64,000 bases of DNA, from positions 930,001 to 994,000 of the forward strand of contig NZ_CP042434.1 in NCBI RefSeq assembly GCF_007971385.1, written 5' to 3'. The translations under genes and the position numbers were made by a program. The notes under the pieces were generated by a model. It did no database searches and was not told where the DNA came from. It saw nothing but the letters and a program-made list of their open reading frames with translations. This document shows, piece after piece, positions 50,504 through 60,078 of the stretch. Origin of the DNA: Arachidicoccus ginsenosidivorans. GTDB taxonomy: Bacteria; Bacteroidota; Bacteroidia; Chitinophagales; Chitinophagaceae. How positions within the stretch are numbered: position 1 is the stretch's first letter; every line of letters begins with the position of its first letter.

Positions 50504-51466
50504 CTATGGTCTGAAACAGAATATATTTAGCTGGACGTCAAAATTATTTTTAGAATGCTTCTGGACAAAAGGTTGCTGAATTGAGTCGTCGGCAGTAGTC
50601 ATGTAGACTGAGAATCCCATCTCACCTATCAAGTTTAGAAGCCGGTTCAGTTGATTTAGCTGATCGGTTTTGCCATGGTATTCCAAAAACATGTTTTTTA
50701 CCTTATGCAGCTGGTCTTTCGCCGCTGGGATAACTTGATTTTCGGCCCCTTCGATATCAACCTTAAGGAAATCAACATAATCGAAACCTTCCAATAGTTC
50801 ATTTAGATCCTGGGTTTCCACCCAAGTGCTACCTGCTGTGTTTTGCTCATTTACTTTGCTGCCTTCGGAACCTTCTGCCTGAAAGGAGATTCCGTTATTG
50901 TTTGTCCATAAGGCCTTTTTAATCAGGTCAACCGATACATTTAGCGTCGGATTTTGCAGCAGATTTTTCTGCAATAAATGAAAGTTATGGGGATCCGGCT
51001 CAAAACCGATGACACGAGCAGCAGGGTATATTTTCTTGAAATACAATATACTAAGGCCAATATTCGCGCCACAGTCAATAATCAACGGATTGGCGCTGGC
51101 AGCTTCGAATCGATAGATTTCCCGGACAAAGATCTCTTCATAGGTATGAAAAAGAGAATGACGGTGTTCATAGATGAAGCTGACACCATCGATTCTGATG
51201 TTTTTGGGCGTAACGTCATCCAGATGTTTATGATACTTGGCCTGGCCCCAGGAGAGCTGCGACGGCTTGTTATTGAAAAAGACCGGCTCAAACTTTTTTT
51301 GACGGCAGACACCAGATTGTGGGCAAATTGTAGCGGGCTCATTGTTTGAGGTCTTTATGCATAAATGTTTTACGGGGTACCGATGGGCACCTGTTAACCG
51401 TGATTTGTCTTCAAAAACGGGTTCAGTGGAAGGTTCATCCTCAGATCTTTTACAATTGTGGGCCAT
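50504..51466 (-). CDS. FkbM family methyltransferase
   Basis: 320 residues. The C-terminal 200 residues form a clear FkbM domain: NPLIIDCGANIGLSILYFKK (SAM motif I, near 120-140), VIGFEPDPHNFHLLQKNL, FDYVDFLKVDIEGAE and MFLEYHG. The first 95 residues are less family-like and may start late or carry an indel. FkbM enzymes O-methylate sugars or polyketides, and here the neighbours suggest surface glycan modification. The gene is bracketed by the ~330-bp direct repeats, so it looks like an insertion between the protease gene and YfhO. Confidence 0.82.
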   Translation of the reverse strand: MAHNCKRSEDEPSTEPVFEDKSRLTGAHRYPVKHLCIKTSNNEPATICPQSGVCRQKKFEPVFFNNKPSQLSWGQAKYHKHLDDVTPKNIRIDGVSFIYEHRHSLFHTYEEIFVREIYRFEAASANPLIIDCGANIGLSILYFKKIYPAARVIGFEPDPHNFHLLQKNLLQNPTLNVSVDLIKKALWTNNNGISFQAEGSEGSKVNEQNTAGSTWVETQDLNELLEGFDYVDFLKVDIEGAENQVIPAAKDQLHKVKNMFLEYHGKTDQLNQLNRLLNLIGEMGFSVYMTTADDSIQQPFVQKHSKNNFDVQLNIFCFRP

Positions 51467-51733
51467 CTTATTGGTATCGTATTGTACTCATGGCTCCAAA
51501 TTATCCAGACCGGTTTGTGAACTGCTCCTGAACGAATAAGTCTGCAAAATAATGAGGTCTTTACCCCCATATTTGACAGCGGGTGGGCCGTAAATGCAAA
51601 ATTAATCCTGTTATTTATAAACCAGCCAACCAGTATTATTTTCAAAATCCTGCTAAGTGCACTTCAAAGATATACCGAACTAGGCTGACCAGCAAAATTT
51701 CAGCCAAAATACAGAGATCAGGGGGTACAATGG
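51467..51733. other. Spacer upstream of FkbM, no clear gene
   Basis: About 270 bp between the start of the FkbM frame and direct repeat B. Short minus-strand frames here could be a broken N-terminus of the FkbM gene, but I cannot join them convincingly. Confidence 0.4.
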
Positions 51734-52064
51734 GGGGTAAAATTGAAAGATCCATTGTCCATCACTATTATGGCGGTAGATTATAAATAATTTGTGGAGA
51801 ACCCAGATAAAACCAAAGTGGATTTTTATAAAAATGGAAGACCGATGTCTCTAAGATGTCTACTTAAAGGAAACGACGCAAATCATGGTAGACATGATTA
51901 GCCAGCAAAAATACTTTGTGGCCTCTGATATTCGTCAAGTCAATAAATAAGTTTAAATCCTAATATAATTACCAAAAGGCAGTCTATTAATAGACTGCCT
52001 TTTTTGTTGTATTAAGTGATATCCCCTCACAACCTGGCTTTCAGGTACGCAAATATTTGCACAA
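51734..52064. repeat. Direct repeat B: degraded copy of the protease 3' end and terminator
   Basis: It corresponds to 49915-50245. The coding part has an early stop (TAGATTATAAATAA) and single-base losses, so it is a non-coding remnant. It keeps the five-A run that the functional copy seems to lack. Confidence 0.9.
51974..52004 (+). terminator. Duplicated terminator in repeat B
   Basis: AAAAGGCAGTCTATTAATAG with CTATTAATAGACTGCC-type pairing followed by a T run; the counterpart of the hairpin at 50153. It stands about 105 bp before the YfhO gene. Confidence 0.75.
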
Positions 52065-52110
52065 TTGGAATTTTCCTTTTAGGTTTGTGAACAATACAAA
52101 CCCCTATTAG

Positions 52111-54627
52111 ATGAAGTCTATTAATTGGAAACAGGTCTTTCCGCATTTGATCGCTATTCTGGTCTTTTTAATTGTTGCCGTTATCTATTGTCATCCCGCC
52201 TTGAGTGGGGATGTGCTGCAACAAAGTGACATACTCCATTGGAAAGGCATGGCCCAAGATGCATTCAATTACAAAGAGCTGCATGGTCACTTTCCTTTGT
52301 GGAATACCCATGGCTTTAGCGGGATGCCCAATTATCAGATTGAATTATTCAGTCATAGTTTTTTACCCAATTTTACCGCCATCCTGACCCTTTGGCTTCC
52401 AAAACCGATTGCCTTTTTCTTTTTGTTTTGTATTTGTTTTTATATTTTGACGCAGACGGTGCGCTTAAAACCCATTATTGGTGTGCTGGCCAGTCTGGCA
52501 TTTGCCTATGCAACTTATACCCCCGTCATCGTGGTAGCAGGGCATGAGACCAAGTTATTTGCCATGGCCTATATGCCTGCACTGATTGCCGGATTAATAT
52601 TACTGTATGAAGGGAGGTATGCCATTGGTATGATCGTAACCACATTTTTTGCCACCATGGAGATAGGCGCCAATCATCCCCAGGTGACATATTACCTTTT
52701 GGTCTGTATTGGAATCATGACGGTTGCTTATATAATCCGTTGGGTAAAATCAGCTGAGTGGAAACGAATGGCAGTCGCCTTATCGCTGGCCATCCTGGCT
52801 GCAGCCATTGCCCTGGGCAATCAGGCTATGGCCATATTCCCCACGTATCAATATGCCAAATATACCATTCGTGGAGGTAGTGGCATTGATCTGAGTTCAG
52901 GCACGCCAAAGCAAATCGCTAAAAAATCCGGCCTCGATGAAAGCTATGCCTTTCAATATTCATTAGCCAAAGCGGAGACCTTTGAGCTGGCCATGCCCAA
53001 CGCCTTTGGCGGCTATACCGGCAATATGTTTGACCAGGGGTCAGATATGTATAATCAGGCCATGCAACTGGGCGGTCAGTTAAACGGTAAACTGCCTCCT
53101 CAACAATTAAATCAGGTTATGCAAGGCGTTTTATCAAAGTATTGGGGCGGTGTTATCCCTTTTACCTCGGGCCCTATTTATGCCGGAACCTTAATTGTCC
53201 TGCTGGCCATTATAGGCTGGGTAGTTTGCCCTTCCAAGCATAAATGGTGGATATTAATCGCAACCGTGCTGACGACTTTTATGGCATGGGGTAATTATTT
53301 TGAAGGTTTCAATCAGTTCCTCTTTGATCATTTACCACTTTATAATAAGTTCAGGGCGCCTTCTATGGCGATGATTATTCCGCAATTACTTTTGCCACTA
53401 ATGGCAGGTATCGCACTTCAAAAATTATTTTTCAATAAAGAGGCGACTGATTTTATCACAAAGAACAATAAAAAAATCCTGTATGCCCTAGGTGGATTTA
53501 TCGCCCTTTTACTGCTGATCTATATCGGCCAAGATTATTCTTTGAACAATCCACCCTTAAAGGAGTTTTTAAATCAGCCTCAGGTAGGAGGATCCGGCAT
53601 TTTACACACACTGGAAAGTGCCAGAAAATCCATGTTCCTTTCTGGTATTGGCCGGGTTGTCTTATTTAGTGTAATCCTCCTGGCGGCCATTTATGCCTAT
53701 ACGAAAAAGCTGATGAAGCCTACGGTTATTATCAGTCTGCTTTTAGTGGTCACGATGATTGATTTATTGAAGGTAGATAGCATGTACCTGAATAAGGATC
53801 AATATATGGAACCAGCTGTCGCTGAATCCACTGCTTTTCAGGAGACTTCCGCCGATCAGGCCATACTTCAAGACAAAAGCCCCCATTACCGGGTACTGAA
53901 TCTTGCGGCAGGAGATCCATTTACAGATGCCTCCACCTCTTATTATCACCGGTCGCTGGGCGGATATCATGCGGCCAAGCTCTTGATCTATCAAAATATG
54001 GTGGCTGCCCATATGAGTGGACAGCTTAACCAATCGATCCTGGATATGCTGGACACCCGTTATATTATTGTACCGGGCCAAAAACAGGGGCAGACAGCTG
54101 TTCAGAAAAATCCAGGTGCTCTGGGAGCCGCCTGGTTTGTAAAACATGTGCAGCCAGTAGCAACCACAGTTGATGCACTTAAAGCTATTGGCAACTTCAA
54201 TCCCACCGATACGGCCTTTGTACTGCAGGCGGATAGTAAAAATGCCGGCCCAGCGCCGGTTTATGATAGTACTGCCAGCATACAGTTAGTCAGTTATGAC
54301 AATGATTCCATCCAATATAAAACCTCCGCTAAGACGGCTCAATTCGCCGTTTTAAGTGAGATCTATTATCCAGCTGGTTGGAACGCATATATTGACGGCA
54401 AAAAAACTGATTATGTCCAGACGGATTATGTATTGCGAGGTCTGGCTGTTCCGGCAGGTGATCACACAATTAGCTTTAGGTTTGAACCGACCGTTGTTGC
54501 TGCGTCACAAACGGCAGGATACATATCAAATGTCATTTTCTGGATCTCGATTTTAATTTCTATTTTCTTTTGCTACAAGAAAAAAAATAAAACAAAAGAG
54601 TCAGAAACCCAAAACCTACATAAATAG
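52111..54627 (+). CDS. YfhO family membrane protein
   Basis: 838 residues. It starts with a transmembrane helix (HLIAILVFLIVAVIYC), then the YfhO signature LSGDVLQQSDILHWKGMAQD and WNTHGFSGMPNYQ, about 12 further helices, and a soluble C-terminal region (about 560-800) before a last helix (ISNVIFWISILISIFFCY). In Gram-positive bacteria YfhO glycosylates teichoic acids; in Bacteroidota it is a presumed polyprenol-linked glycosyltransferase (GT-C-like) in envelope glycan assembly. The gene starts a plus-strand glycan set with the GT4 gene 31 bp downstream. Confidence 0.9.
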   Translation: MKSINWKQVFPHLIAILVFLIVAVIYCHPALSGDVLQQSDILHWKGMAQDAFNYKELHGHFPLWNTHGFSGMPNYQIELFSHSFLPNFTAILTLWLPKPIAFFFLFCICFYILTQTVRLKPIIGVLASLAFAYATYTPVIVVAGHETKLFAMAYMPALIAGLILLYEGRYAIGMIVTTFFATMEIGANHPQVTYYLLVCIGIMTVAYIIRWVKSAEWKRMAVALSLAILAAAIALGNQAMAIFPTYQYAKYTIRGGSGIDLSSGTPKQIAKKSGLDESYAFQYSLAKAETFELAMPNAFGGYTGNMFDQGSDMYNQAMQLGGQLNGKLPPQQLNQVMQGVLSKYWGGVIPFTSGPIYAGTLIVLLAIIGWVVCPSKHKWWILIATVLTTFMAWGNYFEGFNQFLFDHLPLYNKFRAPSMAMIIPQLLLPLMAGIALQKLFFNKEATDFITKNNKKILYALGGFIALLLLIYIGQDYSLNNPPLKEFLNQPQVGGSGILHTLESARKSMFLSGIGRVVLFSVILLAAIYAYTKKLMKPTVIISLLLVVTMIDLLKVDSMYLNKDQYMEPAVAESTAFQETSADQAILQDKSPHYRVLNLAAGDPFTDASTSYYHRSLGGYHAAKLLIYQNMVAAHMSGQLNQSILDMLDTRYIIVPGQKQGQTAVQKNPGALGAAWFVKHVQPVATTVDALKAIGNFNPTDTAFVLQADSKNAGPAPVYDSTASIQLVSYDNDSIQYKTSAKTAQFAVLSEIYYPAGWNAYIDGKKTDYVQTDYVLRGLAVPAGDHTISFRFEPTVVAASQTAGYISNVIFWISILISIFFCYKKKNKTKESETQNLHK

Positions 54628-54632
54628 CATTT

Positions 54633-54640
54633 TAATTTTG
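54633..54640 (+). promoter_or_regulatory. TAATTTTG -7 element for the GT4 gene
   Basis: TAATTTTG lies 18 nt before ATG 54659. A TTG start at 54638 would sit inside this element. Confidence 0.45.
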
Positions 54641-54658
54641 CGACGCTCAACGTCATTT

Positions 54659-55798
54659 ATGGAATCGAACTCTTGGAAAAAGGTCCTAACCATTGCACCC
54701 TATACGTTTATCCCAGCGTCTTCAGGTGGGCAAAGGGCCGTGTATTATCTGGATCAGCATTTAGGTAAACAAGTAGACCTTATTTGTGTATCTACAGATG
54801 GCAATAATACAGGTGAGGACAAAGTGCCTTTACATTTTAAACTATTGCCCTTATTGGGTAGTGGCATCAAAAGATATATTAACCCCATCAATTTTATTAA
54901 GTTAAAGCAACTCATCAAAGAAAACCAGATTGAGGTAATTGTTATTGAACACCCTTATTTAGCGTGGCTGGGTTGGTTGCTAAAACTTGCAACAGGTTTA
55001 CCGCTTGTTATTCGCTCCCATAATATTGAAGCGCTTCGTTTTAAGGCACTGGGCAAATGGTGGTGGCGCATACTGGCCGATTATGAGCGCTGGGCACACA
55101 GAAAGGCCAGTCATTCCTTTTTTATTACCAAAGAGGACGCGGACTATGCAGTAACCACTTATGGTATTAAAACAGAACGAACCTCGGTGATCACTTACGG
55201 ATTGGAAGGGCAAAATACCTTAATGCCCCAGAACAAACAAAAGGTGGTGGTCAATTATAAAAGCACGCATCATATCCCGCAGGATAAAACGCTTTTATTA
55301 TTTAATGGCATATTTGGCTATCCACCCAATGATCAGGCACTAGAAATCCTAATGGATAAGATCTATCCTGAACTGCTTAAATTGGATGCTAATTTTCATT
55401 TATTGATCTGTGGCCGGGATATTCCTGCAAAATATCAACACCAAAAAACGGAAAATCTTACCGTACTTGGATTTGTCCCTGATATTGAGCAGGTCTTTCA
55501 GGCAGCAGAAATCTTCTTAAATCCGATCTGGCTGGGTGGAGGTATTAAAACAAAATTGGTAGAAGCGCTGGCGGGTGGCGCTGCAGCCGTATCTTTTCAG
55601 AGTGGCGCTATTGGTATTGATCCGGGCTTGCTGGAAGGAAAATTAAAAATTGTTCCCGATCAGGATATTAAGGCTTTTGCTCAGGCGATCCTTACGGCCA
55701 GAGCGGCTATTTACACACCTGTACCGCCTGCATTTTTAGCTCATTTTGACTGGGATCAGATTGCAAAAAAGGCAGTCCATGCAATTAGAGGGTTATGA
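54659..55798 (+). CDS. Glycosyltransferase family 4 protein
   Basis: 379 residues from ATG 54659. A GT-B fold is visible: the N-terminal Rossmann half (TIAPYTFIPASSGGQRAVYYL), VIRSHNIEALRFKALG and DYERWAHRKASHSFFITKED in the linker, and a C-terminal half with LLFNGIFGYPPNDQAL, LLICGRDIP and the donor-binding IWLGGGIKTKLVEALAGG. It probably adds a sugar to a lipid-linked or surface glycan at the cytoplasmic face. Its stop overlaps the stop of the convergent gene by a few bases. Confidence 0.9.
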   Translation: MESNSWKKVLTIAPYTFIPASSGGQRAVYYLDQHLGKQVDLICVSTDGNNTGEDKVPLHFKLLPLLGSGIKRYINPINFIKLKQLIKENQIEVIVIEHPYLAWLGWLLKLATGLPLVIRSHNIEALRFKALGKWWWRILADYERWAHRKASHSFFITKEDADYAVTTYGIKTERTSVITYGLEGQNTLMPQNKQKVVVNYKSTHHIPQDKTLLLFNGIFGYPPNDQALEILMDKIYPELLKLDANFHLLICGRDIPAKYQHQKTENLTVLGFVPDIEQVFQAAEIFLNPIWLGGGIKTKLVEALAGGAAAVSFQSGAIGIDPGLLEGKLKIVPDQDIKAFAQAILTARAAIYTPVPPAFLAHFDWDQIAKKAVHAIRGL

Positions 55799-56977
55799 CC
55801 CAATTAATAATCCTTTAATATTCCTACAAAAAGTATTTTTACCAAATAATTCGACGGCTTTTTCCTTATTGAAGATACCCATTGCCCTGGTAGTTTCCTT
55901 GTTTGAAATCACCTTTTTTATAATTGCTACACCTTCCTCGATTATTTTGTTATCCTCCATAGCCGTGATTAAATACCCGTTTTCTCCATCTTTAATATAA
56001 TCTGGTATGCCACCTACAGCTGTGGAAACCACTATTTTGCCATAAGCCATCATTTGCATCACGACTATTGGTAATCCTTCAAATTCTGATGTTAGCATTA
56101 AAACATCTGCTTTTTCATAAATCTGCTTTAACCTTTGCTCGTCGTTAATGTTGCCATAAAAGGTACAAAAAGGATAATCATCAGTATTAAAAACAAGTTC
56201 AACATCGCCGACAAAACTAAAATGTACTCCTACATTTTCCTCAAAAAGAATGCGAGCAATCCTGGCAATCAATTCGGGTCTTTTCTGTGGAGCGCCACGA
56301 CCTACAAATATTACTTGCAATATTTCATTATTGATCACCTCATTTGTCGGAATTTCAATACTATTATCCATAAAACGAAAACGATCTTCATAATCGACAG
56401 GAACGCCAGCTTTCAAATAAACGTTCTTTACTTCGCGCATTAGATGCATGGTACTAAATAAACGAATATCCAAATAAGGGGCAAAGGCTATTGAATAATT
56501 AATCCAAGTAGACAAATGAATCAATTCGATCTTTTTAATCCTTTTTGATAAATGAGGTACAATCTTATACAAAAAAATGCATTCTCCACCCATTACAGTA
56601 GCACTACCCTGCGCCTCTATCCAGCTAGCAATAACCCCTCTGTAAAAGAAATTAACAAAATGAAAGAGCTTATTATCAATTTTGGAATGAAGATCTATGA
56701 TTGGAACCCCAAGAGCTTTAAATCTCTCAGCAAATAAATTATTCTTTGGCTTTTTAGAGAATATAATCAGGCATTTTTTGTCTTTTTTAATACAATCCAC
56801 AATATCCAGATTCACTTTTGGGGAACCACCAATGTCAGCATTCGGAAAAAAAAAGAATATATCGACTGGAAATCTTAACTGTCGATATTTACCATATATC
56901 CTTCCCAATAAGACAAAGGGAAACATACAAAGCAACTCGAATTTTAATTTTAATCTGGATTTCTTATAGGATTTCAT
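55793..56977 (-). CDS. Glycosyltransferase family 4 protein
   Basis: 394 residues. The basic N-terminus (SYKKSRLKLKFELLCMFP) could be a membrane anchor. The C-terminal domain has VIFVGRGAPQKRPELIARIA, FSFVGDVEL, and the donor-site EGLPIVVMQMMAYGKIVVSTAVGGIPDYI typical of GT4. It is AT-rich compared with the plus-strand glycan genes, as are the next two minus genes. It lies 3 bp after the small epimerase gene and probably shares its transcript. Confidence 0.9.
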   Translation of the reverse strand: MKSYKKSRLKLKFELLCMFPFVLLGRIYGKYRQLRFPVDIFFFFPNADIGGSPKVNLDIVDCIKKDKKCLIIFSKKPKNNLFAERFKALGVPIIDLHSKIDNKLFHFVNFFYRGVIASWIEAQGSATVMGGECIFLYKIVPHLSKRIKKIELIHLSTWINYSIAFAPYLDIRLFSTMHLMREVKNVYLKAGVPVDYEDRFRFMDNSIEIPTNEVINNEILQVIFVGRGAPQKRPELIARIARILFEENVGVHFSFVGDVELVFNTDDYPFCTFYGNINDEQRLKQIYEKADVLMLTSEFEGLPIVVMQMMAYGKIVVSTAVGGIPDYIKDGENGYLITAMEDNKIIEEGVAIIKKVISNKETTRAMGIFNKEKAVELFGKNTFCRNIKGLLIGS

Positions 56978-56980
56978 TGC

Positions 56981-57664
56981 TCAAAAATACTTATTTAAAA
57001 TCCTTTCAATATAATTATGTGAAAAATCAATCTGCAATTGGCTAATAATTGGATGAATTTCAATCGTAGGGATTAATGGGCCATTCCCCCTATTTACAAT
57101 ATTGTAAATTCCCTTTATCTGGTAATGCTTTTCAATTGCTTCAACAATATCCAATACAGAATAATTTGTAATATTTGCTACATTTACGATTTGATTCATA
57201 AAAAATTCGTGTCTTAAAATATAATCACAAATTTTATACATATCATCAATATCCAAAATATTTCTGGAAGCGAATCGCCAAATATCAAATGGATGTTTTT
57301 TGATAATTTGATTTAGAAAAAAATTAAAAAAGGTATGCGTATTGTTTGTGTTACCAATAGGATTCGAAATTCTAAAAATTACAAACTTTTTTACATTACC
57401 TTGGATCCAATTTTCCATGGAAATTTTGTGCTGAACATAAGGAATTCCCTTTTGCTCATCATCCAATATACTACAGGTACTAAAATACACTAATATTTTA
57501 TCCGGATGCCGTAAAGCATATTGCCGTAAAAGATCATATTCTCTGTTAAAGGCTTTCTGGTCAAGGCAATTAGAATTCGATACACCTGAGGCGTATATCA
57601 AAAATCCATCTTCGTGCTGATATGGTGCAAACCGAGTTGCTATCATTCCATTACCTATAACCAT
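56981..57664 (-). CDS. Small NAD-dependent epimerase/dehydratase family protein
   Basis: 227 residues, shorter than full epimerases (about 310). The N-terminal MVIGNGMIATRFAPYQ keeps a partial GxGxxA cofactor loop; catalytic-site residues are STCS and YVQHK (YxxxK), and NPIGNTNN and NVANITNYSVLDIVEAIE follow as in extended SDRs. It probably makes or modifies a nucleotide sugar for the glycan genes on both sides. The reduced C-terminal domain leaves the reaction open. Confidence 0.78.
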   Translation of the reverse strand: MVIGNGMIATRFAPYQHEDGFLIYASGVSNSNCLDQKAFNREYDLLRQYALRHPDKILVYFSTCSILDDEQKGIPYVQHKISMENWIQGNVKKFVIFRISNPIGNTNNTHTFFNFFLNQIIKKHPFDIWRFASRNILDIDDMYKICDYILRHEFFMNQIVNVANITNYSVLDIVEAIEKHYQIKGIYNIVNRGNGPLIPTIEIHPIISQLQIDFSHNYIERILNKYF

Positions 57665-57705
57665 CCACTTAATTTTAATTCCATTCGTGATAAAGATAAA
57701 GTCTT

Positions 57706-58662
57706 TTAATCTTTCATCTTAGGTAATTGACTCAAATATGAACCAAACATGAATATTTTAGAAAAAATGCCCCTTTTCAAAAGGCCATAAGGGACTTTTC
57801 TTTGATGCTCCAACATCCTAATTAATAAATCTGGCCAATTCCCACCACCATATGCTGTTAGTTGATCGTAGCTTTTGACCTTCATATTCCTTAATAAGCG
57901 CCACCAACCATCATATACAACTATATTCTTTAACCAATTTTCATGATACCTATCTAAAATCTTTTTGGCCTCCCCTATCTCCACCGTGGGATTATTTTTA
58001 ACAGATTGGGTGACCTGTTCCTGATTGACACCTATACAAATAAGTGCTTTGCTAATATGTGCCACCCCTACTTTTTTTAACAAAACCTGAATATAATAAT
58101 CGATATCTACCAACCAATGAAGGTCTGGATTATACATCACCATCACTTCTGCTCTTATCATGCAAACACTAGGTGGTCCAATTAAGTTGCCTGACATCAA
58201 TAATAATGGATTTTCTTCAACCTTCTTTAGCTTATATTTTGGGAAAACAACAATCTTCGACTTGGATTTATTCAAATACTGATTTACGTAATTAGAAAAA
58301 ACAAAATCAATGTCTTCTTTTTGCGCCTCCGCAGCAAAAATAGACAAACTATCCTTGTCGGAAAACCAATCGTCATCATGCATTATCTTTTTCCATTGAC
58401 CTTTTGATTGGCTTATTGCATAATTCCAATTATCCGGCATACCTCTAGGTCTTGAATTTGATTTGTAAACAATCTCTGGAATCCGATCGCTGTATGTTGC
58501 AACTAATTTTTCTACTGCATCATCTGGGCTATCATCTGAAATAAAGACATCATAATCTTTAAAGGTTTGTATAGCAATGCTGTCGAGCAGCCTTTTTAAA
58601 TAGGATGTGTTTTTATATGCTGGAATGCAAATTGAAATGAATGGTTGATTCTTATTTGCCAC
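57706..58662 (-). CDS. Glycosyltransferase family 2 protein
   Basis: 318 residues, GT-A fold. It has the N-terminal FISICIPAYKNTSYLKRLLDSI, DVFISDDSPDD, MHDDDWFSD (the DxD region) and WLVDIDYYIQVLLKKVG. It lacks membrane helices. It is the first gene of a three-gene AT-rich minus-strand set with the epimerase (about 40 bp gap) and GT4 genes; acceptor and donor are not known. Confidence 0.9.
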   Translation of the reverse strand: MANKNQPFISICIPAYKNTSYLKRLLDSIAIQTFKDYDVFISDDSPDDAVEKLVATYSDRIPEIVYKSNSRPRGMPDNWNYAISQSKGQWKKIMHDDDWFSDKDSLSIFAAEAQKEDIDFVFSNYVNQYLNKSKSKIVVFPKYKLKKVEENPLLLMSGNLIGPPSVCMIRAEVMVMYNPDLHWLVDIDYYIQVLLKKVGVAHISKALICIGVNQEQVTQSVKNNPTVEIGEAKKILDRYHENWLKNIVVYDGWWRLLRNMKVKSYDQLTAYGGGNWPDLLIRMLEHQRKVPYGLLKRGIFSKIFMFGSYLSQLPKMKD

Positions 58663-59011
58663 AATTATAATTTTATAATACGCTTCAAAACTGTAATACT
58701 AAAATAACGACCAAAATTAGCCAATTATTTTTAATCCATAAATTAAAAAATAAATACATTTACATATTAATCAATGTATTATGTATATATTATTTAATTA
58801 TTTATACTCATTGTCCAGTTGTCATTCACAAAAGGTCTTACCTCTCGCTAATTTTACAAAAACTGAATACAAACGATTTAATTTTGTTACTGAATAATGC
58901 CCTTCCATAAGCAATAATACCAATACAATTGCGTTTTCCACTTCTTTTCGACTTATTGTATAATTTTTGTGGTAATTTTCCTGTCCGATCACTTATAAAT
59001 TAATATATCCT
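58663..59011. other. AT-rich divergent spacer
   Basis: About 350 bp, very AT-rich, between divergent glycosyltransferase genes. It presumably holds promoters for both; the nearest match on the plus strand is TATAATTTTTG near 58960, which is off-consensus. No gene is seen. Confidence 0.5.
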
Positions 59012-59857
59012 ATGGGATCCATTGCCGCAATTGTTATTACTTACCAACCTGGACCAGAGGTTACTAGCAATATCCAGTCTTACCTGGGTTTGGTGGATCA
59101 TCTCTATATCGCCGACAATAGTGAGCCCAAATTATCTTTTTCCAGTGGTATTCTGGATAACAGCAAAATCACCTTAATTAATACTGGTGGCAATGAAGGC
59201 ATTGCCACCAGGTTAAACCAGGTGGCAGAAAAGGCCATTGCTGACGGTTATCAGTGGCTATTGACCATGGATCAGGATTCTTATTTTGAGCCGGAACATA
59301 TCCAGGCCTATTTTGATTATGCAAGGGAATTTCCCGGACATGACCAGGTAGCCATGTTTGGGGTAGAAACTGTCAATAAACCGGAACTGATTGCAGATCT
59401 CAGTGAAAAGGCAGATCAGTTAATCACTTCCGGCAGCCTCGTGAATCTATCCTTATATAAAGACATTGGCCCTTTTGATGAAAGCTTATTTATCGATGAA
59501 GTAGACCATGAATATTGCTATCGGGCCAGTCTCAGGGGCTATCAGGTAATCCAGTTCACCCATATTTTTCTCCAGCACCAACTAGGAGAAGCCGTCAATA
59601 TCAAAACCATCCAGGGCAGCAGCAGATCAACCAGCTTCCATTCCCCGCTCCGGCTCTATTATATGGTACGCAATTTTCTGTATGTACGGGAGAAATACAA
59701 GGACGTATTAGGCCATGTATTTAAAGTAAGAACTACCGCGCTTATGCACCGGATAAAAAACAATTTGTTATATGGTCCTAATAAATGGCAGACACTAAAA
59801 ATGGTGCTCTTAGCCGTAGGGGATTTTAAAAGGGGGAAAATGGGTAAAAAGAAGTAG
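59012..59857 (+). CDS. Glycosyltransferase family 2 (rhamnosyltransferase-like)
   Basis: 281 residues. It begins GSIAAIVITYQPGPEVTSNI, then LYIADNS, NEGIATRLNQVAEKAI and WLLTMDQDSYF with the DxD-type metal site, then GPFDESLFIDEVDHEYCYRA. This order matches rhamnosyltransferase-type GT2 enzymes (RfbN/WbbL-like). It is the last plus-strand gene of the glycan region, followed by the heptose kinase promoter. Confidence 0.9.
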   Translation: MGSIAAIVITYQPGPEVTSNIQSYLGLVDHLYIADNSEPKLSFSSGILDNSKITLINTGGNEGIATRLNQVAEKAIADGYQWLLTMDQDSYFEPEHIQAYFDYAREFPGHDQVAMFGVETVNKPELIADLSEKADQLITSGSLVNLSLYKDIGPFDESLFIDEVDHEYCYRASLRGYQVIQFTHIFLQHQLGEAVNIKTIQGSSRSTSFHSPLRLYYMVRNFLYVREKYKDVLGHVFKVRTTALMHRIKNNLLYGPNKWQTLKMVLLAVGDFKRGKMGKKK

Positions 59858-59933
59858 GGTGTAAACATCCTACTTAAAATGAAAGCCTTCCCCACTAAGA
59901 ACTGTTCATAGCAGGGAAGTTATTAACTTTGCG

Positions 59934-59941
59934 CCGAAGCG
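59934..59941 (+). promoter_or_regulatory. TAACTTTG -7 element for the heptose kinase gene
   Basis: TAACTTTG fits TAnnTTTG; it is about 138 nt before the preferred ATG 60079. Confidence 0.5.
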
Positions 59942-60078
59942 GGCAGCAGGTTTTATCAGGCAAAACAGATATTATTACTGCCTTTGTTGCTCTTTGGTAA
60001 ACGATCAACTTTTTTAAATTGGCAGACAATTCAATTTCAACAGATTCTAAGAATAAAACTACTTCTTCCCCTAAATCC

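Noticed and set aside
52205..52387. Alternative-frame peptide inside YfhO
   Set aside because: It is a shadow of a well-supported long gene.
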